The position numbers and the translations under genes are program-made. 64,000 bases of DNA, taken from assembly GCF_006838285.1 (NCBI RefSeq), contig NZ_CP038228.1:4092001-4156000 (forward strand), in the 5' to 3' direction. Positions 28,959-36,872 of this stretch are shown here, piece after piece; the stretch's first letter is position 1, and the number at the start of each line of letters is the position of its first letter. This DNA comes from Xanthomonas translucens pv. cerealis. Lineage in GTDB: Bacteria; Pseudomonadota; Gammaproteobacteria; Xanthomonadales; Xanthomonadaceae. Below the pieces are notes generated by a model that saw only the letters and a list, made by a program, of their open reading frames with translations, had not been told where the DNA came from and did no database searches.

Positions 28959-29882
28959 ATGCCACGCGACCCCAGCATCCATCTCATCGACACCGGCTTT
29001 CAGCGCGCGCAGTTCGATGCGGCCTACCTGATCGTGGAGCACGGGCGCGGCGCCTTCGTCGATTGCGGCACCAGTCACTCGCTGCCGGCCATGCTCGCCG
29101 CGCTCGACGGCGCCGGCCTGGCGCCGGGCGACGTGGACTGGCTGATCGTGACCCACGTGCATCTGGACCATGCCGGCGGCGCCGGTGCGCTGCTGCAGCA
29201 CCTGCCGAATGCGCGCCTGCTGGTGCATCCGCGCGGCGCGCCGCACATGATCGATCCGGCGCGGCTGATCGCCGGCGCCACCGCGGTGTACGGCGAAGCC
29301 GAGATCGCGCGCAGCTACGGCACGATCGTGCCGGTGCCGGCCGAGCGCGTCGTCGTCGCCGAGGACGGCCATCGGCTGTGGCTGGGCGAGCGCGAACTGT
29401 TGTGCATCGATACGCCGGGCCACGCGCGCCATCATCTGTGCGTGTGGGACGCGCGCAGCCGCAGCTGGTTCAGCGGCGACACCTTCGGCCTGTCGTATCG
29501 CGAACTGGACAGTGCGCAGGGCGCGTTCGTGCTCCCGACGTCCTCGCCGGTGCAGTTCGATCCGGAGGCGATGCGCGCCTCGATCCAGCGCATGCTTGGC
29601 CATGCGCCGGAGACGCTGTATCTGACCCACTACGGCCCGGTCGGCGCGGCGGGCACGCTGGCGGCGGATCTGTTCGAGCAACTCGACGCGATGGTGGCGA
29701 TCGCGCGCAGTTGCGACGGGCGTTCCGATCGCCATCGCTGCCTGGTCGCCGCGCTCGGCGCGCTGTACCTGGAGCGCGCGCGGCTGCATGGCTGCCCGCT
29801 TGACGATGCCGGCGTGGAACGGGTGCTGCAGATGGATATCGAGCTCAATGCGCAGGGCCTGGCCTGCTGGCTGGAGCGTTGA
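28959..29882 (+). CDS. MBL-fold metallo-hydrolase
   Basis: A 307-residue protein with the metallo-beta-lactamase core THVHLDHAGGAG (HxHxDH), a further His in PGHARHHLC, Asp in SGDTFG and His in LTHYGPVG, so the two-metal site is complete. The opening IHLIDTGFQRAQFDAAYLI is like the group of small-ester or glyoxalase-like hydrolases. No substrate can be assigned. It is cytoplasmic, with no signal peptide. Confidence 0.87.
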   Translation: MPRDPSIHLIDTGFQRAQFDAAYLIVEHGRGAFVDCGTSHSLPAMLAALDGAGLAPGDVDWLIVTHVHLDHAGGAGALLQHLPNARLLVHPRGAPHMIDPARLIAGATAVYGEAEIARSYGTIVPVPAERVVVAEDGHRLWLGERELLCIDTPGHARHHLCVWDARSRSWFSGDTFGLSYRELDSAQGAFVLPTSSPVQFDPEAMRASIQRMLGHAPETLYLTHYGPVGAAGTLAADLFEQLDAMVAIARSCDGRSDRHRCLVAALGALYLERARLHGCPLDDAGVERVLQMDIELNAQGLACWLER

Positions 29883-30022
29883 GGGGCCGGGAAACGGCAA
29901 TTGGGGAATCTGGAATGGGAGCAGCGTGTGTCTGCGCTTCTCGCGTCTGGATCCGCCTCATTGCTGTTTCATGACGGCGTCGCGTTCTACACTGTGCGGC
30001 CAGCTTTTTTCAGGTCGTTGCC

Positions 30023-31687
30023 GTGAACCCGATGCGCATGTTGCTGCTGTCCGCCTGCCTGTTCATGGGAGGCGCCGCACAGGCGGCGAACGAGGCGCTG
30101 CCCGGTGGCGGCATCGATGCCGAAGCGCTGGAGCGGCATGTGCGTACGCTGGCCTCCGATGCGTTCGAGGGCCGCGCGCCGGCCACGCCGGGCGAGGACA
30201 AGACCATCGCCTATCTCAGCGAGCAATTCCGCCTGGCCGGGGTGCAACCGGCGGGCGACGACGGCGGCTGGACCCAGGCGGTGCCGCTGGTGCGCGCGCA
30301 GGTGGACGGACCGGTGACGGCGACGCTGCGCGTGGCCGGCGCGGCGCAGGCGCTGGTCAACGGCGAGGATGTGGTGCTGCAGAGCCTGCGGCCCGGCAGC
30401 AACGTGGCGCTGAAGGATGCGCCGCTGGTGTTCGTCGGCTACGGCATCCATGCGCCCGAGCGCGGCTGGGACGACTACAAGGGCGTGGACCTGAAGGGCA
30501 AGATCGCGGTGATGCTGATCAACGACGCCGACTTCCAGACGCCGCAGCCCGGCGCCTTCGACGGCCGCGCGGTCACCTACTACGGGCGCTGGACCTACAA
30601 GTACGAGGAAGCCGCGCGGCAGGGCGCGGCCGGCGTGCTGATCGTGCACGAGACCGCGCCGGCCGCGTATGGCTGGGCCACGGTGAAGAGTTCCGGGCTG
30701 TCGCCGCTGTTCGACATCGAGCGCAGCGACGCGCAGGCGCGCGCGCAGCACGTGCCGGTACGCGGCTGGATGCAGCGCGCGCTGGCGGTGTCGCTGTTCC
30801 AGCGCGCCGGGCTGGATTTCGAGGCGGAGAAAAAGCGTGCGCAGCGCGCCGACTTCCGCCCGCAGGCGCTGGGCGATGCGGCGCTGTCGGTGCGCTTCGC
30901 GCTCAAGCGCGAGCGCGTGGTCACCCACAACGTGGTGGCCAAGCTGGAAGGCGCCACGCATCCGCACGAGACCGTCATTTATTCGGCGCATTGGGATGCG
31001 TTCGGCATCGGCGCGGCCGACGCCAGCGGCGATCGCATCCGCCGCGGCGCGGTCGACAACGCCACCGGCGTGGCCAGCGTGCTGGAGCTGGCGCGGGTAT
31101 TCGCGGCCGGGCCGCGGCCGCAGCGCACGCTGTACTTCCTCGCGCTCACCGCCGAGGAAACGGGCCTGCTCGGCGCGACTTATTACGCCGCGCATCCGCT
31201 GGCGCCGCTGGCGACCACCGTGGCGGTGATCAACAGCGAGATGTTCAGCCCCGACGGCGCCACCGGCGACATCGCCTCATGGGGCCGCGGACGGGTCTCG
31301 CTGGAGCGCGACCTGGCCGCGGCGGCGCAGGCGCGCGGCCGCGCCTATTCGCCGGATCCGAACCTGGAGGCGGGCTTCTTCTACCGTGCCGACCACTTCG
31401 CCTTCGCCCGTGCCGGGGTGCCGGCGATCACGGTGGGGCCGGGGCTGGACAAGCGCGAGGGTGGCGTTGCGGCAGGCAAGGCGATCCGCGACCGCTATTT
31501 CGCCGACTGTTACCACCAGCCCTGCGATCGCTGGAGCGACTCGTGGGATCCGGCTGGGCATGCCGCAGACACGCTGTTGCTGTACGACCTGGGTCAGCGT
31601 CTGGCCGACAGCCGCGAATGGCCGCGCTGGGACGACGGTTCCGAATTCAAGCCGGCGCGCGACGCGAGCGAGTCAGTGCGTCGCTGA
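30023..31687 (+). CDS. Secreted M28 family zinc aminopeptidase with PA domain
   Basis: A 554-residue exported peptidase. It starts at GTG 30023, with signal peptide MRMLLLSACLFMGGAAQAA. A protease-associated insert spans roughly residues 130-260 (VGYGIHAPERGWDDYKGVDLKGK). The M28 core follows: YSAHWDAFG (metal His/Asp), AVDNATGVAS (bridging Asp), TAEETGLLGA (catalytic Glu and metal Glu), INSEMF (metal region) and YHQPCDRWS (last metal-ligand region). The family trims N-terminal residues from peptides in the periplasm or outside the cell. Confidence 0.9.
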   Translation: MNPMRMLLLSACLFMGGAAQAANEALPGGGIDAEALERHVRTLASDAFEGRAPATPGEDKTIAYLSEQFRLAGVQPAGDDGGWTQAVPLVRAQVDGPVTATLRVAGAAQALVNGEDVVLQSLRPGSNVALKDAPLVFVGYGIHAPERGWDDYKGVDLKGKIAVMLINDADFQTPQPGAFDGRAVTYYGRWTYKYEEAARQGAAGVLIVHETAPAAYGWATVKSSGLSPLFDIERSDAQARAQHVPVRGWMQRALAVSLFQRAGLDFEAEKKRAQRADFRPQALGDAALSVRFALKRERVVTHNVVAKLEGATHPHETVIYSAHWDAFGIGAADASGDRIRRGAVDNATGVASVLELARVFAAGPRPQRTLYFLALTAEETGLLGATYYAAHPLAPLATTVAVINSEMFSPDGATGDIASWGRGRVSLERDLAAAAQARGRAYSPDPNLEAGFFYRADHFAFARAGVPAITVGPGLDKREGGVAAGKAIRDRYFADCYHQPCDRWSDSWDPAGHAADTLLLYDLGQRLADSREWPRWDDGSEFKPARDASESVRR

Positions 31688-31792
31688 GTGTGGGGTGGGT
31701 GCGGCGCGGGCGTTGCTTTGCCGGGGAAACCGTAGGAGAAGCTCTTTTCGTACCGACAGCGTCTGAGGGCGGTGCAGTTCCCGACTTCGCGC

Positions 31793-31878
31793 ATCGCGGC
31801 TGAAGCCGCTCTACAGTGCACCCAGCAGGCGATCCGCAGGCGATCCGCAGGCAGTGTAGGAGCAGCTTCAGCCGCGAC
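31793..31878. repeat. REP-like elements with a short tandem repeat between them
   Basis: Two copies, at about 31793-31815 (GCGGCTGAAGCCGCTCTACA) and 31855-31878 (TGTAGGAGCAGCTTCAGCC), point towards each other. Between them the 12-base unit GCGATCCGCAGG occurs twice (31829-31852). Weaker relatives occur near 31731-31757 and 32030-32055. The whole 31688-32072 interval shows no gene. Confidence 0.7.
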
Positions 31879-32072
31879 TGGCATGACCGGTGAGCCCCAT
31901 CGCGACGAGGGATAACCTGACGCCACCCGGAGTCGTTCCGACGGTGTCTTCTGCGCGATCCGAGCTTCCAGGTGGGGTCGGGACATTTCGATTCAGACCT
32001 CTGCCGCGAGTGCAGCGCCAGTCGCTTCGCTCGTCCCGGTGAAACCGCTCCTGCAGCGAGCAGGGCCGCCGG

Positions 32073-32615
32073 CTAGGGCTTCTTCGCCGGTGCCGGCGGC
32101 GGCGTGTTGACGGTCTGCTCCAGGTCCTTTTGCAGGTCGGCGAACAGCGGGGTGATCTTCTGCTGGATCGTGCCCATCAGGTTCTGCATCAGCTGCGGGG
32201 TCTTGTCGAGCATGCTCTGTCCGGCCGGGCTCTCGTAGAACTCGGCCATCGCCAGCACGTCCTGCCTGGAGAACGACTGCTTGTAGAGGTTCACGTACAG
32301 CGGGCGCATTTCCTGCCACGACAGCGCCTTGCGCACGGTGGCCTGGGTGCGCTCCTGGATCTGCTGCACTTTCTGCTGCTGCGCCGCGTCGAGCGGGCGC
32401 TGCGCGGTCAACTGCGCGAATTGCTGGCGCTGCATCGCCTGGATCTGCGGCAGCATGCTGTCGAGCATGTTCTGCGCGCGCGAGGCCGACAGCAGGCGGT
32501 TGATGTCGCCGTCGCTGGGCGGTTCGGCCAGCGCAGGGATTGCGGCCAGGGCCAGCAGCGCGGCCAGCAGCAGGCGCTGCGGCCAGCGGCGGGAAAGCAG
32601 CGGGGTCGGGTTCAT
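32073..32615 (-). CDS. DUF2059 domain exported protein
   Basis: A 180-residue protein with signal peptide PQRLLLAALLALAAIPALA and cleavage near residue 30. The mature helical domain contains INRLLSASRAQNMLDSMLPQIQ and LYVNLYKQSFSRQDVLAMAEFYESPAGQSMLDKTPQL, the core of DUF2059. It ends with a Pro/Lys tail. The function is unknown. It is transcribed divergently from arfB; its ATG 32615 is about 140 bases from the arfB start. Confidence 0.88.
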   Translation of the reverse strand: MNPTPLLSRRWPQRLLLAALLALAAIPALAEPPSDGDINRLLSASRAQNMLDSMLPQIQAMQRQQFAQLTAQRPLDAAQQQKVQQIQERTQATVRKALSWQEMRPLYVNLYKQSFSRQDVLAMAEFYESPAGQSMLDKTPQLMQNLMGTIQQKITPLFADLQKDLEQTVNTPPPAPAKKP

Positions 32616-32756
32616 CGAGCGTCCTGCAAGGCTATGGCCGGCGGCCAGGATACGGGAATCGTCGTGGCCTCGCCGTCGGCGCCGGCCCGCGTCTTCATGT
32701 CGCGGTCGCGGGCCTCGGAAAACCAAGCCATCTGGCAGATGCCCTACAATTCGCGG

Positions 32757-33188
32757 ATGAGTCATGGGGCCATCCACATTTCGAGCAGCCTGGCGATTCC
32801 GGAAACCGAAATCGTCGAGCGCTTCGTGCGCGCCAGCGGCGCCGGTGGGCAGAACGTCAACAAGGTCTCCACCGCAGTGGAACTGCGTTTCGATCTGGCC
32901 GGCTCGCCGTCGCTGCCGGAGCCGCTGCGTGCGCGGCTGCTGGCGCGGCGCGACCGTCGCATCACCGCCGAAGGCGTGCTGGTGATCGATGCGCAGCGCT
33001 TCCGCACCCAGGACCGCAACCGCGACGATGCGCGCCAGCGCCTGGCCGAGTTCATCGCCGCCGGGCTGTCGGTGCCGAAGCGGCGCATCGCCACCAAGCC
33101 CTCGCATGGCGCCAAGCTGCGGCGCCTGGACGCCAAGCGCGAGCGCAGCCAGATCAAACGCGGCCGTTCGCCCGGCCGCTGGGAGTGA
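32757..33188 (+). CDS. arfB: Alternative ribosome-rescue peptidyl-tRNA hydrolase
   Basis: ArfB releases nascent chains from stalled ribosomes lacking a stop codon. The 143-residue protein has the catalytic GGQ motif in RASGAGGQNVNKVST and the basic C-terminal tail (KRRIATKP, RRLDAKRERSQIKRGR) that enters the empty mRNA channel. The length matches the family. The next gene starts four bases after the stop, with its ribosome site inside the end of arfB. Confidence 0.94.
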   Translation: MSHGAIHISSSLAIPETEIVERFVRASGAGGQNVNKVSTAVELRFDLAGSPSLPEPLRARLLARRDRRITAEGVLVIDAQRFRTQDRNRDDARQRLAEFIAAGLSVPKRRIATKPSHGAKLRRLDAKRERSQIKRGRSPGRWE

Positions 33189-33191
33189 CTT

Positions 33192-33794
33192 TTGAGCGAA
33201 CGCAATTTTTCGTTGCCACCCGCAACCCCGAACATGCCGATGGTCAAGCCCAGCCGCCTCGCCCGCTGGTTCGGCCGCACCGCGCTGCGCCTGACCGGCT
33301 GGCGGGTGGTCGGCGAGTTCCCGGACGTGCCGAAGCTGGTGATGATCGTCGCCCCGCATTCGTCCAACTGGGACGGGTTCCTGGGCTTCGCGGTCAAGTT
33401 CGCGGTCGGCTTCGAGGTGCGCGTGATGGGCAAGACCCAGCTGTTCTGGTGGCCGCTGGGGCCGCTGCTGCGCAAGCTCGGCGGCATCCCGCTGGACCGC
33501 AAGTCGCCGCGCGGGGTGGTCGAGCAGGCGGTGGCGCTGATCCGGCAGGCGCCGCGCATGTGGTACGTGATCACCCCCGAAGGCACGCGCAAGCGGGTGG
33601 AGAAGTGGAAGGTCGGCTTCTGGAAGATCGCCCACGGCGCCGAGATCCCGATCTTCCCGGTGTACTTCGACTATCCCAGCCGCACCGTCGGCCTCGGCCC
33701 GCTGTTCCACACCAGCGCCGACATGCACGCCGACATCGCCGCGATCCGCACCTGGTACCGGCCGTGGCGCGGCAAGCATCGCGATACGTTGTGA
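33192..33794 (+). CDS. 1-acyl-glycerol-3-phosphate-type acyltransferase (PlsC family)
   Basis: A 200-residue PlsC-like acyltransferase. HSSNWDGF gives the catalytic HX4D motif, GGIPLDRKSP lies in the acceptor-binding region, and ITPEGTRKR the phosphate-binding region, with PVYFDY following. Homologues acylate lysophospholipid or related glycerol lipids at the inner membrane. TTG 33192 is preferred because GGGAG lies six bases upstream; ATG 33234/33240 are in-frame alternatives that would remove an unconserved N-terminus. Likely co-transcribed with arfB. Confidence 0.85.
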   Translation: MSERNFSLPPATPNMPMVKPSRLARWFGRTALRLTGWRVVGEFPDVPKLVMIVAPHSSNWDGFLGFAVKFAVGFEVRVMGKTQLFWWPLGPLLRKLGGIPLDRKSPRGVVEQAVALIRQAPRMWYVITPEGTRKRVEKWKVGFWKIAHGAEIPIFPVYFDYPSRTVGLGPLFHTSADMHADIAAIRTWYRPWRGKHRDTL

Positions 33795-33828
33795 GGCGTG
33801 CCGGCACGTCGATGCGAATGGGGTTCCT

Positions 33829-33850
33829 GTAGCGGCTTCAGCCGCGGCAG
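33829..33850. repeat. Single REP-like element
   Basis: TGTAGCGGCTTCAGCCGCGGCA lies between the acyltransferase and the M3 peptidase genes. It is one isolated copy. Confidence 0.6.
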
Positions 33851-34015
33851 GATCTGTCCGCAAAGCGCCGCCCAGGCCCCTGCGCCAGGGCGGTCGGCGC
33901 CATGTCCATGCCGCGCGCGCCCACTCCCAGATCCAATGGCACATGCCGCCCCCGCGCAAACCGCGTAGCGTGCGCGGCTGCCCCGCCACCATGTCCCTGT
34001 CAGGAGTTCCACCCC

Positions 34016-36169
34016 ATGTCGCGTACTGTCATTCTGGCCGCCGCCATCAGCCTGGCGCTGGCCGCCTGTTCCGGTAAGGAGTCCCCCCCCGTGCCCGCCG
34101 CCCCCGCCTCGCAGTCCCCCGCTCCCACCGCCGCCAATCCGCTGTTGAGCGCCAGCACGCTGCCGTTCCAGGCGCCGCCGTTCGACAAGATCAAGGACGC
34201 CGACTACCTGCCCGCGTTCGAAGAGGGCATGAAGCAGCACCTGACCGAGATCCGCAAGATCGCCGACAACGCCGAGCCGGCCACCTTCGCCAACACCATC
34301 GAGGCGATGGAGCGCAGCGGCGAGACCCTGGACCGGGTCCGGCGCATCTTCTTCGGCCTGGTCCAGGCCGACACCAACGACGCGCGCCAGAAGATCCAGG
34401 AAGCGGTCGCGCCGAAGCTGGCCGCGCACCAGGACGAGATCAGCCTGGACGCGAAGCTGTTCGCGCGGATCAAGGCGATCTACGACCAGCGCGACACGCT
34501 GGACCTGGAGCCGGAGCAGAAGCGCCTGGTCGAGCGCGACTACGAAGAGTTCGTGCGCGCCGGCGCGCAGTTGTCCGATGCCGACAAGGCGACGCTGCGC
34601 AAGCTCAACGTAGAGGAAACCACGCTGGCCACCCAGTTCCACACCAAGCTGGTCGCCGCTTCCAGCGCCGGTGCAGTGGTGGTGGACGACAAGGCCAAGC
34701 TCGACGGCCTGTCCGAGGGCGACATCGCATCGGCCGCGCAGGACGCCACCGCACGCAAGCTCGACGGCAAGTATTTGCTCGCGCTGCAGAACACCACCCA
34801 GCAGCCGGTGCTGGCCTCGCTGAAGGACCGCGAGCTGCGCATCCAGGTGATGGCCGCCTCGCAGTCGCGCGCCGAGAAGGGCGACGCCAACGACACCCGC
34901 CAGACCATCCAGCGCCTGGCCCAGCTGCGTGCGCAGAAGGCCAAGCTGCTCGGCTTCGACAGCTACGCCGCCTACAGCCTGTCTGACAAGATGGCCAAGA
35001 CCCCGGCCGCGGCGCTGAAGCTGCTCAACGACACCGTGCCGGCGGCCACCGCCAAGGCGCGCAGCGAAGTGGCCGAGATGCAGAAGGTGATCGATGCCCA
35101 GAAGGGCGGCTTCAAGCTCGCCGCCTCCGATTGGGACTTCTACGCCGAGCAGGTGCGCAAGGCCAAGTACGACCTGGACGAATCGCAGATCAAGCCGTAC
35201 TTCGAGCTGGACAACGTGCTCAAGAACGGCGTGTTCTACGCCGCCACCGAGCTGTACGGCATCACCTTCAAGGAACGCACCGACATTCCGACATACAACC
35301 CGGACATGAAAGTGTACGAAGTGTTTGACCAGGACGGCACCTCGATGGCGCTGTTCTATACCGACTACTACAAGCGCGACAGCAAGTCCGGCGGCGCGTG
35401 GATGGACGTGTTCGTCGAGCAGGACGGCCTCACCGGCGCCAAGCCGGTGGTCTACAACGTCTGCAACTTCACCAAGCCCGCGCCCGGCCAGCCGGCGCTG
35501 CTCAGCTTCGACGATGTCACCACCATGTTCCACGAGTTCGGCCACGCGCTGCACGGCATGTTCTCCAAGGTGAAATACCCGTCGATCGCCGGCACCAGCA
35601 CTCCTGCCGACTTCGTCGAGTTCCCGTCGCAGTTCAACGAGCACTGGGCCTCGGATCCGAAGGTGTTCGCGCACTACGCCAAGCACTACCAGACCGGCGC
35701 GGCGATGCCGGCCGAGCTGGTGGAAAAGATCAAGAAGGCGCGCACCTTCAACCAGGGCTATGCGACCACCGAATACCTGTCGGCGGCGCTGCTCGACCTG
35801 GCCTGGCACACCCAGCCGGCCGATGCGCCGCTGCAGGACGTGGACAAGTTCGAAGCCGACGCGCTGAAGAAGTTCAAGGTGGACCTGGCCGAAGTGCCGC
35901 CGCGCTACCGCAGCACCTATTTCGACCACATCTGGGGTGGCGGCTACTCGGCTGGTTACTACGCCTATTTCTGGTCGGAAGTGCTCGACGACGACGCCTT
36001 CGAATGGTTCAAGGAGAACGGCGGCCTGTTGCGCAAGAACGGCGACATCTTCCGCGCCAAGATCCTCTCGCGCGGCAACAGCGTCGACCTGACCACTCTG
36101 TACCGCGATTTCCGCGGCAAGGACGCCACCGTCGAATCGCTGCTGGAAAACCGCGGTCTGAAGAACTGA
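34016..36169 (+). CDS. dcp: M3 family oligopeptidase (peptidyl-dipeptidase Dcp), lipoprotein
   Basis: A 717-residue zinc peptidase. Lipoprotein signal SRTVILAAAISLALAAC with a Pro/Ala linker places it in the periplasm or outer membrane. The alpha-helical M3 fold ends with the catalytic MFHEFGHALHGMFS (HExxH) and the downstream Glu in VEFPSQFNEHW, then the Tyr/His region FDHIWGGGYSAGYYAYFWS that binds substrate. Dcp removes C-terminal dipeptides. AGGAG lies ten bases before ATG 34016; the longer open frame upstream (ATG 33902) does not fit a signal peptide. A strong terminator follows. Confidence 0.92.
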   Translation: MSRTVILAAAISLALAACSGKESPPVPAAPASQSPAPTAANPLLSASTLPFQAPPFDKIKDADYLPAFEEGMKQHLTEIRKIADNAEPATFANTIEAMERSGETLDRVRRIFFGLVQADTNDARQKIQEAVAPKLAAHQDEISLDAKLFARIKAIYDQRDTLDLEPEQKRLVERDYEEFVRAGAQLSDADKATLRKLNVEETTLATQFHTKLVAASSAGAVVVDDKAKLDGLSEGDIASAAQDATARKLDGKYLLALQNTTQQPVLASLKDRELRIQVMAASQSRAEKGDANDTRQTIQRLAQLRAQKAKLLGFDSYAAYSLSDKMAKTPAAALKLLNDTVPAATAKARSEVAEMQKVIDAQKGGFKLAASDWDFYAEQVRKAKYDLDESQIKPYFELDNVLKNGVFYAATELYGITFKERTDIPTYNPDMKVYEVFDQDGTSMALFYTDYYKRDSKSGGAWMDVFVEQDGLTGAKPVVYNVCNFTKPAPGQPALLSFDDVTTMFHEFGHALHGMFSKVKYPSIAGTSTPADFVEFPSQFNEHWASDPKVFAHYAKHYQTGAAMPAELVEKIKKARTFNQGYATTEYLSAALLDLAWHTQPADAPLQDVDKFEADALKKFKVDLAEVPPRYRSTYFDHIWGGGYSAGYYAYFWSEVLDDDAFEWFKENGGLLRKNGDIFRAKILSRGNSVDLTTLYRDFRGKDATVESLLENRGLKN

Positions 36170-36199
36170 GTCGAACCTCGCCGCCAGCGGTGATCGAGA

Positions 36200-36229
36200 A
36201 CGGGATGGCCCAACGGCCATCCCGTTTTT
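36200..36229 (+). terminator. Intrinsic terminator after dcp
   Basis: CGGGATGGCC pairs with GGCCATCCCG around CAAC and is followed by five T, about 30 bases after the dcp stop codon. Confidence 0.9.
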
Positions 36230-36262
36230 CGTTGCCGCCGCCGCGAAATGGCCGCGGCAACC

Positions 36263-36287
36263 CTGCAGGAGCGGCTTCAGTCCCGAC
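36263..36287. repeat. Single REP-like element, hybrid form
   Basis: TGCAGGAGCGGCTTCAGTCCC joins the GTAG-type left half to the CAGTCCCGAC-type right half. It lies at the edge of the decayed AraC-type gene. Confidence 0.6.
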
Positions 36288-36404
36288 CGCCTCCCAAGCC
36301 CAGGACGCATCCTCGCCCGACGCCCGATGGCGCAAGCGCCGCCCCATGCCTTCCGTCACTGGTACCCGCGCCGCGCCGCGCGCACTGTCGCGATGGCAAT
36401 GCCG

Positions 36405-36783
36405 CGATGTCCTCGGCGCGTCGGCCCCGGCGAGCTGCGCGAATAGCCAGGCTATCGGCTGCTCGGTCTGCAGCGGGTGCCTGGCGCACAGCGCCTGCAG
36501 CAACGGCAGTGGGGCGGCGCCGTCTTTGAGCCGCGCCTGCGCCGGCGGCCAGGCGTACGCCGCTCAGCTCGCTGCCCGGCGCCACCGCCGCGCTGCTGGC
36601 GCAGTGGTCCGGTCCGGCCACGAACAGCGCGCGGCCATCCCTGATCAGGTCCACGCAGCCATCTGGCAGCACCCGCGTCGGCAGCGCTTCGCCAGCGCCC
36701 TGGCGAAAGCGCCAGCTGCAGCGCAGGCGATCGCGCAATGCCGGCGGCGCGTCGCGTTCGGCGTAGCGGGAGGGCGTTGGCAA
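36405..36783 (-). pseudogene. Broken AraC-type regulator, N-terminal domain only
   Basis: From ATG 36783 the frame reads LRCSWRF, LPTRVLPDGCVDLI, ALFVAGPD and PGSELSGVRL, the N-terminal DUF6597-type domain common in AraC-family regulators. Near 36550 the frame changes by one base (an extra G between GCCGCCGGC and CAGGCGCGG on the coding strand). The proper continuation ARLKDGAAPLPLLQALCARHP and IAWLFAQLAG lies in another frame. The C-terminal DNA-binding helix-turn-helix (~100 residues) is missing, so the gene cannot make a functional regulator. Confidence 0.7.
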
Positions 36784-36872
36784 GGCAGTGATCGGATCGA
36801 CCGGCGGCGGTGCGGCAGTCTACTGCAGCGCGTACCGCGGCCGATCCATTCTGCGTCGCGTCCGGCGTGGGT

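Noticed and set aside
31829..31852. Variable-number tandem repeat of GCGATCCGCAGG
   Set aside because: Only two copies exist, between REP elements; too few to call a real VNTR locus.
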